From Couchioplanes caeruleus (GTDB lineage Bacteria > Actinomycetota > Actinomycetes > Mycobacteriales > Micromonosporaceae): 64,000 bases of DNA. A program made the translations under genes and the position numbers. The notes under the pieces are model-generated. The model worked only from the letters and a program-made list of their open reading frames with translations, had not been told where the DNA came from and did no database searches. Shown one piece after another: positions 47,974 through 55,966 of the stretch. Within the stretch, counting starts at the first letter, position 1. Every line of letters starts with the position of its first letter. The stretch covers positions 4,832,501 through 4,896,500 of the forward strand of contig NZ_CP092183.1 in the NCBI RefSeq assembly GCF_023499255.1, given 5' to 3'.

Positions 47974-48969
47974 TCAGAGCGAGATGCGCCCCGCGCCCGC
48001 GTTCGCCGTGACGATGGACTTGACGTTGCTCGCCGGGTCGGCGGTGTACGCGTACGGGATGCTCTTGACGCTGCCGCCGGTCTGCCCGGCGCCGGAGTTG
48101 ACGAGCAGGTTGCCCCGCGCCACCAGCGTGCCCGGGCCCGAGTCGGCCTCACCGAGGTGGTACGGGTCCGGCACGCCCTCGAACGAGTTGTTCTCCACGA
48201 GCACGCCGGCGCCCTCGGTCGAGGCCACGCCGTACCCGCTGTTCTTGTAGTAGTAGTTGTTGTAGACGTGCACCGGGTTGCCGAAGCGCACCCGCGGGTG
48301 CCGCTGCGTCGACGCGTCGAACCAGTTGTGGTGGTAGGTCACCCGCAGGTGCCCGGTGTCCTCGCTGCCGTTGCTGTCGCTGTGGCCGAGCAGCATCGAC
48401 TTGTCGTGGTTGAACACCCGGTTCCACGAGACCGTCACGAAGTCCGACCCGCGCTTGATGTCGACCGCGCCGTCGTGGCCGTGGCTGAACGTGTTGTGGT
48501 CGATCCAGATGTTCGTGGCCGAGGACTGCACGTTGACCGCGTCGTCGTCCCAGTCGCGGAACGTCAGGTTCCGGATGATGACGTTGCGGTCGCCGTTGAC
48601 GTTCAGCCCGCAGCCCACGATCGTCGCGCCCGCGTTGCCGATGATGGTCTTGTTGGAGCGGACCCGCAGCATGCCCGAGCAGCTGATCGTGCCGGAGACC
48701 CGGATCACCGCCGCCGAGCTCGAACCGACGGCCGAGGTCAGCGCGGAGGCGCTGCTCACCGTGGTGGCCGAGGCACTGCCGCCGCCGGTGGTCCCGCCGT
48801 TCTGGGTCGCCCACCCGACGAGGTCGGTGACGGCCGCCGCCCGGGGTGCGGCCGCCGGCGCCGCCGCGGGCTGATCGGCGGCGAAGGCGGAACCGGCTCC
48901 GGCCAGTCCGGCGCCCACGAGAACGAGCGTGGCCGCGCCGGCGGAGGCGCCGAGCAGTTTTGTGCGCAT
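47974..48969 (-). CDS. Secreted pectate lyase, polysaccharide lyase family 1
   Basis: A 331-residue extracellular enzyme. The signal peptide is residues 1-31 (LVLVGAGLAGAGSAFA). A short Ala/Pro linker and then the right-handed beta-helix follow: NVIIRNLTFRDWDDDAVNVQ, NIWIDHNTFSHGHDGAVDIK and NHDKSMLLGHSD (calcium Asp residues), and RHPRVRFGNPVHVYNNYY with the catalytic Arg. It cleaves polygalacturonate by beta-elimination, supplying the sugars for the importer and uronate genes. GGGAGAG lies before the ATG. No carbohydrate-binding module is attached. Confidence 0.93.
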   Translation of the reverse strand: MRTKLLGASAGAATLVLVGAGLAGAGSAFAADQPAAAPAAAPRAAAVTDLVGWATQNGGTTGGGSASATTVSSASALTSAVGSSSAAVIRVSGTISCSGMLRVRSNKTIIGNAGATIVGCGLNVNGDRNVIIRNLTFRDWDDDAVNVQSSATNIWIDHNTFSHGHDGAVDIKRGSDFVTVSWNRVFNHDKSMLLGHSDSNGSEDTGHLRVTYHHNWFDASTQRHPRVRFGNPVHVYNNYYYKNSGYGVASTEGAGVLVENNSFEGVPDPYHLGEADSGPGTLVARGNLLVNSGAGQTGGSVKSIPYAYTADPASNVKSIVTANAGAGRISL

Positions 48970-49564
48970 GGTCTTCTCTCCCTTTCCAGGGTCGGGTGCC
49001 GCCGCGCGATGGCTCGCGGCGACGGGGTCAACTGGTGTGCGGCGGGTGGCGGCCCGCCGGTGGGCAGCGCGCGGTGCACCGCGGTGGCCTGCCCGGGTCG
49101 CCGCGGGGCGGCGTCGCCGCGGCCGGCTCGCGCCGTACCGCTGACGCCTGGCGGCGATGGATCGGAAAACGCCGAGTACGCCGGATCGGCACGGGAACCC
49201 CGCGGCGGCCGGCCGGCGGTGTCCTAGCGTGCGGTCAATGTCTGGCTCCCGCGCCCGCTTTGCCCTGAAGCAAGCGCTTTCCTGGTACCAGAACAACACA
49301 GACGGATGTCGATGTGAAGACATAACCGCTTGCAGGTTGTTTGCAGGATCGGCACTTGGGGCGCCGGGCGCGGGCGCGGAACCGCCGCCCGATGGCCGTC
49401 GCGGGCGGGCGGCTTACACGATCGTGCGGGTGCGAGCAGCCCGCGCCGGCATGGCGAGCCGCACCGTCCGGTCTTTCACAGGTCAGCGCGAAGCGGCTGC
49501 ACCACCGTTGGCGGCGGGCCGATGACCCCGCTGCCGGCGGCACCCGGATGCCGGGCGCGGCCGG
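48970..49564. other. Gene-free stretch upstream of the pectate lyase
   Basis: About 600 bases with no supported gene. It holds the pectate lyase promoter region and one LacI-like palindrome; the rest shows nothing recognisable. Confidence 0.5.
49267..49282. promoter_or_regulatory. LacI-like operator upstream of the pectate lyase
   Basis: GAAGCAAGCGCTTTCC shares most positions with TGCAAGCGTTTGCA of the uronate operon, including central CG. A TGCAAGCG half-site lies on the minus strand at about 49327-49334. About 300 bp upstream of the pectate lyase start. Confidence 0.5.
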
Positions 49565-50701
49565 TCAGACGGTGGCGCCGACCCGGGCCCGGCCTTCCAC
49601 GCCCGGCGTGCCCCGGCCCGCGGCGTGCCGGGGCGACGGGACCGGCCAGGGGCGCAGCCGCGGTATGCGGCGGGCCGCCAGGTCCTCCACCCAGCCCACC
49701 GCGAGCACGGCGAACAGCAGCATGGACAGGGCGATGCCGGAGAAGGCCAGGTAGATGAGCAGGCCCTGGTGCACGTCCCAGAGCTTGAGCTGGTCGCCCA
49801 CGATGATGGCCGCGGTGATGACCACGTTGTGCCACAGGTAGATCGTGACGGCGCGGTTGTTGAGCGCGGCGACCAGGCGCTGCAGCAGCGGCAGCCGGCC
49901 GAGCCAGGCCATGTCCGGGTCGAGGCGCAGCAGGGCCAGCACGAAGCCCATCGAGTACAGGGCGTGGGCCAGCGGGAACGGCACGAGGTCGAGGCCGCCG
50001 GGGCCGGGGTGCTCGACGACCCAGCCGAGGCTGACCACGGTCAGCACGGCGGCGATGCCGGCGACCAGGGCGGGCCGCAGCCGGCGCAGGTCGCCGTCGC
50101 GGTGGGCGAAGCCGAGCAGCCAGCACGGCAGGAACGTCAGCACGTACCCGGCGGTCTGCACGGCGTTGTTGCCGGTGACGATCGGCTGGCTGTGCAGCGC
50201 GGCCAGCACGAGCAGCGGCACGGCGATCGTGAGCACCCGGCGGCGTCGGTACAGGCGCAGCAGCACCGGGGACAGCAGCACGAGCCACAGGTACGTGGCC
50301 AGGTACCAGAGCACGCCGGCCCCCTCGGCGCCGACGTCCCCGATCCCGTGGCTGGCCGGCGGGGTGGCCAGCGGCACGACCCAGAGCAGGAAGTCGGGCC
50401 ACGCCGGGTGGTGCGCCCAGCCGGCGGCGAGCATCAGCGGCACCAGCACGAGCCCCATGACCCACAGCGCGGGCAGCAACCGGCGGATGCGGCTGCGGAT
50501 GACCTTCGGGCCGGGCGAGCGGTCGAGGGACTTCGCCATCAGCGAGCCGCCGAGGGCGAACATCACGCCCATCGAGGGGAAGAGCAGGGCGAGTACGGCG
50601 TAATGGAACGCGTGGTACGCCACGACCCGAACGATAGCCAATGCACGGAGAGTATCGAAATAGCGATCTCGGGCGGGCGCCTGTGCGCTCGTCGCGTCCA
50701 T
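49565..50701 (-). CDS. Acyltransferase-3 family membrane protein
   Basis: A 378-residue integral membrane protein with about ten helices. The first block RYFDTLRALAIVRVVAYHAF holds the conserved Arg and His of acyltransferase-3 proteins; FALGGSLMAKSLDRS and YLWHNVVITAAIIVG match later family motifs. Such enzymes O-acylate sugars, lipids or antibiotics at the membrane. ATG 50701 (or GTG 50704) follows GCAGGAG. No linked substrate gene is visible. Confidence 0.8.
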   Translation of the reverse strand: MDATSAQAPARDRYFDTLRALAIVRVVAYHAFHYAVLALLFPSMGVMFALGGSLMAKSLDRSPGPKVIRSRIRRLLPALWVMGLVLVPLMLAAGWAHHPAWPDFLLWVVPLATPPASHGIGDVGAEGAGVLWYLATYLWLVLLSPVLLRLYRRRRVLTIAVPLLVLAALHSQPIVTGNNAVQTAGYVLTFLPCWLLGFAHRDGDLRRLRPALVAGIAAVLTVVSLGWVVEHPGPGGLDLVPFPLAHALYSMGFVLALLRLDPDMAWLGRLPLLQRLVAALNNRAVTIYLWHNVVITAAIIVGDQLKLWDVHQGLLIYLAFSGIALSMLLFAVLAVGWVEDLAARRIPRLRPWPVPSPRHAAGRGTPGVEGRARVGATV

Positions 50702-51003
50702 CACCAGCGAACTCCTGCAGTCTCGGGCCTATCGGGCATCACACACAGTAGCGGATCATGACCGGGAGCCGGTGAGCCGAACGGCTGGAATATTCTCCCC
50801 GCTCGGCGTCGCCGGGCGCTGTTGCGGGACCTTCGGCCCTGTCCCCCGGACCCCCGGCGGAGCGACATTGGGCGGGAGCCCACCGGCACTGGGATGGGAA
50901 CCTCGGGCGGCGGAGCGACACGCTGACTGGTCATCATCGGTCGCACGGAAATCCGCCGCCGGATCTGCCGGTGGGCCACTATCTGCCCCCGGCGCGACGG
51001 TGC
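50702..51003. other. Gene-free stretch
   Basis: About 300 bases before the stress cluster; promoter region of the acyltransferase gene, with no gene, repeat or strong hairpin recognised. Confidence 0.5.
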
Positions 51004-51324
51004 TCAGGCGAAGGGCGCCGGATGCTCGCGCTCGTCCTGCGCGGCGAGCCGTGCCATGGCCGCCCGGTAGTGCGTACGGCTGATCGCGCCGGAGAACAGC
51101 AGCTCCTGGAGCACCGCGTCCGGCGAGACCTCGGCCGCAGCAGCGGGGACGGGGCGACGGCTCGGCGGCAGGCCCATCACCGGCCCGAGGCAGGGGTCGA
51201 CGCGCGGCTCCTGCTCCCCGGGCCGGCCGGCGTCCCGCGGACCCAGTATCGGCGCGAACGCCAGGGCCACCAGGTGCAGCGCGATCAGCACCCACACCAC
51301 GACGACGAGCGTGTTCACGGCCAT
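51004..51324 (-). CDS. Small single-pass membrane protein with SHOCT-like tail
   Basis: A 106-residue protein. One membrane helix (NTLVVVVWVLIALHLVALAF) near the N-terminus, a proline-rich linker, and a C-terminal helical hairpin (DAVLQELLFSGAISRTHYRA) of SHOCT type. Its ATG overlaps the nitroreductase stop (TGATG), so it is the last gene of the usp-nitroreductase operon. SHOCT tails often mediate oligomerisation; the role here is unknown. Confidence 0.65.
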   Translation of the reverse strand: MAVNTLVVVVWVLIALHLVALAFAPILGPRDAGRPGEQEPRVDPCLGPVMGLPPSRRPVPAAAAEVSPDAVLQELLFSGAISRTHYRAAMARLAAQDEREHPAPFA

Positions 51325-52325
51325 CACCCCAGCAGGACGTCCTTCAGCGGCCGGCGCGGCGTGGCGGGCACCGGGCGGCCGTAGCCCACCCGCAGCACCA
51401 TCTGCGCCCAGGTTCCCGTACCGGTGTCGGTGAGCAGCGCGCGGACCGCCGGCAGCTCCACCGGCTGGCTGATCGGCGTGGTCGCCAGCCCCAGTCCGGT
51501 CGCCGTCAGCAGCACCCGCTGCAGCGCCTGCCCGGCCCTGAGCCACTCCGCCGGCCGGTCGCCGCGGGTCGCCAGCACCACGATCGCCGGGTGCGGCTCG
51601 AACTCGGCGGTCAGCGGGTCACGGTCGCGGCGCGGCAGTGCGAAGTCGCGGACGGGCAGGACCTCCAGGGCGTCCCACGGGCCGATCGCGGTCACCGGTA
51701 CGCCGTCGTGGCGGCCCCGGCCGGGCTTCGTCCAGCGGGCCAGCTCGGCGTCGTAGCCGTCGCGCTCGCGCAGGCGCCGGTCCGCGACCCGGGACATGCC
51801 CAGGATGGCGTCGCGGCCGACCGGTCTCGCCACGGCCAGCGCCGCACCCTCGAGGTGGGCGGCCGCGACCAGCCGTTCGACCGCGTCGGCCGGCAACGCG
51901 GTGTCCGCGAACGGGTAGCGGTTCGTGTGCCGCCGCCCGACCGCCAGGGTGAGCGAGGCGACGCCGGGCGTCGAGGCGGCCGGGCGTCCCACCGAGACCC
52001 GGGCCACGAGGTCCGGTCGCTGCGGGTCCGGGAACGGCGTCAGCACCGGCAGGCGCCCGGCGTCGCGGATCGCGAGGCGCAGCGTGAAGACCGCCGCCCC
52101 GACGCTGATCAGGAGCTCGCGTCCGGTGGGGTCGAGGACGGTCAGCTGCCGGCCGCGGTCGGCGTACACGTCGACGTGGTCGTCGGCGACCCGGAAGCGC
52201 CACGGCTGGCTGTTGTGCAGCGAGGGCGCGGCGGTGGCCGTGCGGACGCACTCGGACAGGACCGTCCGTGGCAGCGTCCCGGCCGCCACGAAACCCCGGT
52301 TGCCTGCAGTGACGGTGCCGGTCAT
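51324..52325 (-). CDS. Acg-type nitroreductase-fold protein
   Basis: A 333-residue protein with the Acg family pattern: CVRTATAAPSLHNSQPWRF at the start, then RRHTNRYPFADTALP and QALQRVLLTATGLGLATTPISQP. Acg (Rv2032) and Rv3131 in M. tuberculosis are DosR-regulated and probably sequester flavin rather than reduce substrates. GGAGAGG lies upstream of the ATG. It follows the usp gene by 46 bp on the same strand, forming usp-acg-SHOCT. Confidence 0.85.
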   Translation of the reverse strand: MTGTVTAGNRGFVAAGTLPRTVLSECVRTATAAPSLHNSQPWRFRVADDHVDVYADRGRQLTVLDPTGRELLISVGAAVFTLRLAIRDAGRLPVLTPFPDPQRPDLVARVSVGRPAASTPGVASLTLAVGRRHTNRYPFADTALPADAVERLVAAAHLEGAALAVARPVGRDAILGMSRVADRRLRERDGYDAELARWTKPGRGRHDGVPVTAIGPWDALEVLPVRDFALPRRDRDPLTAEFEPHPAIVVLATRGDRPAEWLRAGQALQRVLLTATGLGLATTPISQPVELPAVRALLTDTGTGTWAQMVLRVGYGRPVPATPRRPLKDVLLG

Positions 52326-52371
52326 CGCCGTACCTCTCCTTCTTCTCGGGAACATCGCCGACGGCCGGCGG

Positions 52372-53277
52372 TCAGCCGACCAGGAACACCGGGCACTGGG
52401 CCCGCTGCACCATGGCGCGGCTGACCGGACCCAGCAGCGCGCCCGCGAAACCGCCGGGGCCGCGCCGGCCGACCACGACGGCCGCCGCGCGGTCCGACAT
52501 GGCGAGCAGCGCGGCCACCGGGTCGCCGGGGACCAGCCGCTCGTGCACGACGACACCGCCGGGCCCGGGCAGCTGGATCCCCGGCACGGCACCCGTCCCG
52601 GCGTGCAGGACGATGAGCTCGCAACCGCGGACCCGCGCCTCCTCGCGGGCGAACCGGACGACCTCCGGCGGGGTCCTGGCGTCCACGCCGACGACCAGCG
52701 GCCGGGCGCCGAAACCCGGCCCCGGCGGCCAGTCCGGCACGCGGACGACCAGCGCCGGGCCGGTGTGGTGCGCGGCCACCCGCTCGGCCACGCTCAGCCC
52801 GAACGCGGTGCCCGTGGCGCGGTGCCGGTGACCGACGACGACCAGGTTCGCGTCGTGCGCGTCGGACAGCAGCAGCGGTGCGGCCGCGCCGATGGCGACG
52901 CGGCCGGTCACGGCCACGTCCGGGGTGTACGCGTGCACCCGGTCGGTCATGTGCTCCAGCAGGCGGGCGGCGGCTCCCCGGGAGGCCTCGCTGAGCTCGT
53001 ACGAGTGCTGCACGTGCATCATGCGCAGGCCCCAGCCGCGCAGCTCGGCCTCGACCGCGGCGTGGTCGACCGCCGTGTAGCTGGTGGGCGTCTCGTCGAC
53101 GCCGACGAGCACCACCCCGGCCGGCAGCGGCATTCGCGGCGGCGCGCCCGCGGCCGGTTCCCGGTACCCGGCCGCGCTCAGGTACCGGTTGATCACCTCG
53201 CCGTAGCGGGTCGGCGCCGCGGTGGCCGTGCCGTACCGGGCGTGGGTCTGCGTTCTTCTGTCCTCGAGGTGACGCAT
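52372..53277 (-). CDS. Tandem universal stress protein
   Basis: A 301-residue protein with two UspA domains after a 45-residue lead. Domain 1 (about 55-180) starts VVLVGVDETPTSYTAVDHAA and ends with the ATP loop VVGHRHRATGTAFGLSVAERV. Domain 2 (about 190-300) starts PLVVGVDARTPPEVVRFARE and ends VVGRRGPGGFAGALLGPVSR (G-2X-G-9X-G-S type). Adenine-nucleotide binding is likely. A DosR-like box lies 62-75 bp upstream. It resembles the tandem Usp proteins of the mycobacterial dormancy regulon. Confidence 0.88.
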   Translation of the reverse strand: MRHLEDRRTQTHARYGTATAAPTRYGEVINRYLSAAGYREPAAGAPPRMPLPAGVVLVGVDETPTSYTAVDHAAVEAELRGWGLRMMHVQHSYELSEASRGAAARLLEHMTDRVHAYTPDVAVTGRVAIGAAAPLLLSDAHDANLVVVGHRHRATGTAFGLSVAERVAAHHTGPALVVRVPDWPPGPGFGARPLVVGVDARTPPEVVRFAREEARVRGCELIVLHAGTGAVPGIQLPGPGGVVVHERLVPGDPVAALLAMSDRAAAVVVGRRGPGGFAGALLGPVSRAMVQRAQCPVFLVG

Positions 53278-53338
53278 GGCGACCTCCGGGGGTGCGTTCG
53301 CCTACCTCCACCACACCTCCTGCGCGGCCCGCGCTCCA

Positions 53339-53352
53339 GGGTCATTCGTCCC
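53339..53352. promoter_or_regulatory. Weaker DosR-like box upstream of usp/acg
   Basis: GGGTCATTCGTCCC differs from GGGAC-N4-GTCCC at one position. It overlaps the 3' end of the cNMP-binding gene and lies 62 bp before the usp start. One-mismatch matches also arise by chance in this composition. Confidence 0.4.
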
Positions 53353-53848
53353 CGGCGGCACGGCTGAGGGTCCCGGCGGCACCGTCGGGGACGGCACCGA
53401 GGGGGATGAGGCCGCGGCGCGCCTCGCTCAGCCGCCGGCCCAGGACCCGCAGGAAGCGCTCGGCCAGATCGGTGCCGGCGGCGCAGTCCTCGGCCATGAG
53501 GTTGCGCAGGCCACGTGCCTCCAGCTCGACGGCGTGGCACTGCGTGCTCGCGACCGCGCCGACCGACCACCGGCGCGGCGGCTGCAGCCAGGACAGGCCC
53601 AGCAGCTCGCCGCCGCCGACCTGGCCGATGACCACCTCGCCGCGCCCGGGTACGGAGAAGTCGAGGTCCACCTCCCCCGCGGTCAGCAGCCACAGATTCG
53701 CCGCCGGCGAGTCCTCACGGAACACCCGGTATCCCGGCGGCCACACCACCGGGCGGCCGTACCCGGCGACCTGGCGCAGCCGCGCGCCCGGCATGCCGGC
53801 CAGGAAGGGATGCAGCACGAGCAGGTCGAAGACGGTCAGCGAGGACAC
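53342..53848 (-). CDS. Cyclic-nucleotide-binding domain protein, no HTH
   Basis: A 168-residue protein. The cNMP-binding barrel is clear: LHPFLAGMPGARLRQVAGY, then LWLLTAGEVDLDFSVPGRGE and GGGELLGLSWLQPPRRW. No DNA-binding domain follows, so it is a sensor-only relative of Crp/Fnr. The start is a problem: the well-placed ATG 53880 (GGAGGTG upstream) is out of frame and stops after 14 codons. GTG 53848 is the only in-frame start and lacks a ribosome site. A 5' frameshift or leader-peptide coupling is possible. Confidence 0.7.
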   Translation of the reverse strand: MSSLTVFDLLVLHPFLAGMPGARLRQVAGYGRPVVWPPGYRVFREDSPAANLWLLTAGEVDLDFSVPGRGEVVIGQVGGGELLGLSWLQPPRRWSVGAVASTQCHAVELEARGLRNLMAEDCAAGTDLAERFLRVLGRRLSEARRGLIPLGAVPDGAAGTLSRAAGDE

Positions 53849-53880
53849 GGCTCGGCTGCCCAGGTCCGTACGTGGGTCAT
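53836..53880 (-). other. Short out-of-frame leader ORF before the cNMP-binding gene
   Basis: ATG 53880, with GGAGGTG 5-11 nt upstream, encodes MTHVRTWAAEPCPR and stops at 53836-53838, overlapping the GTG start of the next gene. Either it is a coupled leader peptide or the original N-terminus lost by frameshift. Confidence 0.45.
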
Positions 53881-53945
53881 GACGGCACCTCCGCGGGTCG
53901 TGGAGCGTCTCCTCCCATCCCAGCGCGCGCGGATGCCGCGTCCCA

Positions 53946-53959
53946 GGGCCATTGGTCCC
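53946..53959. promoter_or_regulatory. Weaker DosR-like box
   Basis: GGGCCATTGGTCCC differs from GGGAC-N4-GTCCC at one base and fits accepted DosR variants. It lies between the cNMP-binding gene and the aldolase remnant. Confidence 0.45.
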
Positions 53960-54067
53960 CGCCGCGCCGCCCGTTTCTCCCCGGCGCCGCCCGCCGTCGC
54001 GGGGCGTTGGACTCTGGGCCGGCCGGGCCGCCCGGGGCGAGGGTGGGCGCAAGGAAAGGAGGCCGCC

Positions 54068-54287
54068 ATGACAACGCGGCTGCGGCTGGCCGGATGCGGG
54101 CTCGGCGCGGGCAAGAAGGCCCGCCTGCACCGGATCCTCTACCGCCAGGAGGCGAGCACAGGAGTCGATGTCGGCCGGCGCCACCGGGCTGATCTTCGGC
54201 CGCAACGTCTGGCAGCGCGAGCACGACGAGTCCCTGCGGTTCGTCGACCGGCTGCGCGAGGTCCTCGCCAAATACCCGACGCCGTAG
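54068..54287 (+). pseudogene. Internally deleted class I fructose-bisphosphate aldolase (DhnA type)
   Basis: The 5' part starts ATG 54068 with an excellent GGAAAGGAGG and encodes TTRLRLAGCGLGAGKKARLH and RILYR, the normal N-terminus of DhnA-type aldolases. In another frame the 3' part reads ESMSAGATGLIFGRNVWQRE and FVDRLREVLAKYP, stop TAG 54285-54287, the normal C-terminus. The junction is near 54150. The whole barrel, including the Schiff-base Lys, is missing (about 220-280 residues), and the frame changes at the junction. The remnant cannot make an active aldolase. The family often accompanies Usp and GAPDH genes in actinobacterial stress clusters. Confidence 0.8.
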
Positions 54288-54297
54288 GAGGCCGGTC

Positions 54298-54813
54298 ATG
54301 AAAGCGCTGATCATCTTCGAGTCCATGTTCGGCAACACCCGGTCGATCGCCTGCGCGATCGCCGAGGGGCTGCAGGAGACGTACGAGGTCAACGTCGCCG
54401 ACGTGTCCGGCAGGCCCCGGGCGTACGGCATCGACCTGCTGGTCGTCGGCGGCCCCACGCACGCGTTCAGCATGAGCCGGGCGTCCACGCGCGAGGACGC
54501 GGCCCGCAAGGGCACGGTGCGCCAGGGTTCGGCCGGGACCGGCCTGCGCGACTACTTCGACTCCTCGCCGGTGCTGCACGGCATCCCGGCGGCGGCCTTC
54601 GACACGAAGATCAACAAGCCGCTGGTGCCGGGGTCGGCGGCCCGCCGGGCGCAGAAGGAGCTGCGCCGGCTCGGCTGCCGCATCGTGCTGCCGGCCGAGA
54701 ACTTCCTTGTCACCGACACGACCGGCCCGCTGGTGGAGGGCGAGCGCGAACGGGCCCGGCAGTGGGGTGCCGCGCTGGCGGCCGCCGCCGCGGAGCACCG
54801 CGACAAGGTCTGA
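54298..54813 (+). CDS. Flavodoxin-like protein
   Basis: A 171-residue flavodoxin fold. KALIIFESMFGNTRSIACAI holds the FMN phosphate loop, LLVVGGPTHAF and FDTKIN the isoalloxazine-contact loops. It is close in style to flavodoxins of stress clusters, which carry electrons or protect thiols. GGAGG lies 7 nt before the ATG and it follows the aldolase remnant by 10 nt, so it was probably its operon partner and is still expressed from that promoter. Confidence 0.88.
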   Translation: MKALIIFESMFGNTRSIACAIAEGLQETYEVNVADVSGRPRAYGIDLLVVGGPTHAFSMSRASTREDAARKGTVRQGSAGTGLRDYFDSSPVLHGIPAAAFDTKINKPLVPGSAARRAQKELRRLGCRIVLPAENFLVTDTTGPLVEGERERARQWGAALAAAAAEHRDKV

Positions 54814-54817
54814 CGAA

Positions 54818-54855
54818 CGACAAGGCGGCGGCGCACCCGCGCCGCCGCCTTGTCG
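54818..54855. terminator. Perfect 17-bp hairpin between convergent genes
   Basis: 54818-54834 pairs with 54839-54855 (CGACAAGGCGG outer part), a 4-nt ACCC loop. It separates flavodoxin and usp, which converge. No U-tract. Confidence 0.75.
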
Positions 54856-54867
54856 GGTGACCGGTGC

Positions 54868-55803
54868 TCAGTGCCGCCGCGCCGCCGCTGGCCGCCGGGT
54901 GCCGCGGGCCGCACGGGCCGGGCCGGGTACGGTCCAGCCGGGCGGGACGAGCAGGACCGGGCACGCCGTCTGGCGCAGCAGCGTCCCGCCGAGGGAGCCG
55001 TACAGCAGCTCCACGAACCGCCCGCTGCGACCCATGCCGGCGACCAGCAGCCGCCCGCGCCGCGACGCCCGTTCCAGGGTGTAGCCGATGTCGACGTCGT
55101 GCACGAGCAGCCGTTCCACCTCGACACCGGGGAACCGCGCGTCCCAGCCCTCCAGCGCCTCGGCCAGCCGGGCGTCGGCCGCGCGCCGCGCCACGGCGAA
55201 CCCGCCGGCCGGCGATGCCCCGGCCGAGGCCGCGCCGGTGTACGTCCACACGTGCAACGCCACCAGCCGGCTGCCCGTCGCGGCGGCCTCGTCGAACGCG
55301 TACCTCGTGGTGGCGGCGGCACCGTCGCGCGTGGAGACGGCCAGCACCACCGGGCCGCGCCCGGGAACGACGCCCCGGTGCACCAGCAGCGGGCAGGACC
55401 CGTGGTGGGCCAGGTACGCGGTGGTGGAGCCCCAGCTCGGCCGGGTCAGGATCACGTCACGATGCCCGACCACCAGGAGCCGGGCGCGCTCGGACCGCTC
55501 GACCAGCACCTGGGCGGCGCTCCCGCCGGCCAGCTCGGTGCTCACGTCGAGGTCCGGTATCCGCAGCCGGGCCCGGCGCGCGGCGAGGTCCAGCAGGTGC
55601 GCCCCGTCGTCCTGCGTGGGGAACGCCCCGCGGATCCGGAACGCGCCGGAGTAGTGGCCCGGCCACACGTGCACGATGAGCAGTGGCGCGCGCAGGCGGG
55701 CGGCCTGGTCGGCGGCCAGATCGACGGTCTCCGGATGGGAGCGCGACCCGTCGATGCCGACCACCACGGGCAGGTCTCGCTTCGACGACACGACGCTGTG
55801 CAT
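54868..55803 (-). CDS. Tandem universal stress protein
   Basis: A 311-residue two-domain UspA protein. Domain 1: LPVVVGIDGSRSHPETVDLA to LLVVGHRDVILTRPSWGSTT. Domain 2: PVVLAVSTRDGAAATTRYAF to VAGMGRSGRFVELLYGSLGG. The first domain lacks the usual G-2X-G-9X-G(S/T) spacing, the second keeps most of it. A degenerate DosR-like sequence GGGCCTTTCGGCAG lies at 55862-55875 upstream. Divergent from the broken wax-ester-synthase gene. Confidence 0.85.
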   Translation of the reverse strand: MHSVVSSKRDLPVVVGIDGSRSHPETVDLAADQAARLRAPLLIVHVWPGHYSGAFRIRGAFPTQDDGAHLLDLAARRARLRIPDLDVSTELAGGSAAQVLVERSERARLLVVGHRDVILTRPSWGSTTAYLAHHGSCPLLVHRGVVPGRGPVVLAVSTRDGAAATTRYAFDEAAATGSRLVALHVWTYTGAASAGASPAGGFAVARRAADARLAEALEGWDARFPGVEVERLLVHDVDIGYTLERASRRGRLLVAGMGRSGRFVELLYGSLGGTLLRQTACPVLLVPPGWTVPGPARAARGTRRPAAARRH

Positions 55804-55966
55804 ATCCGGACCGTAGGCGCGTACCGCGACACGGCGGCACGGCCGGTGGACCGTGGGATACGGGCCTTTCGGCAGGGTCACGCCGGCTTCGTGCCCTGCT
55901 GCCCGGCACGCCCCGCGGGGTCCGGTGGCTCTGCCGGCGGCGTGCCGGTCCCACGAGACTGGCGCC

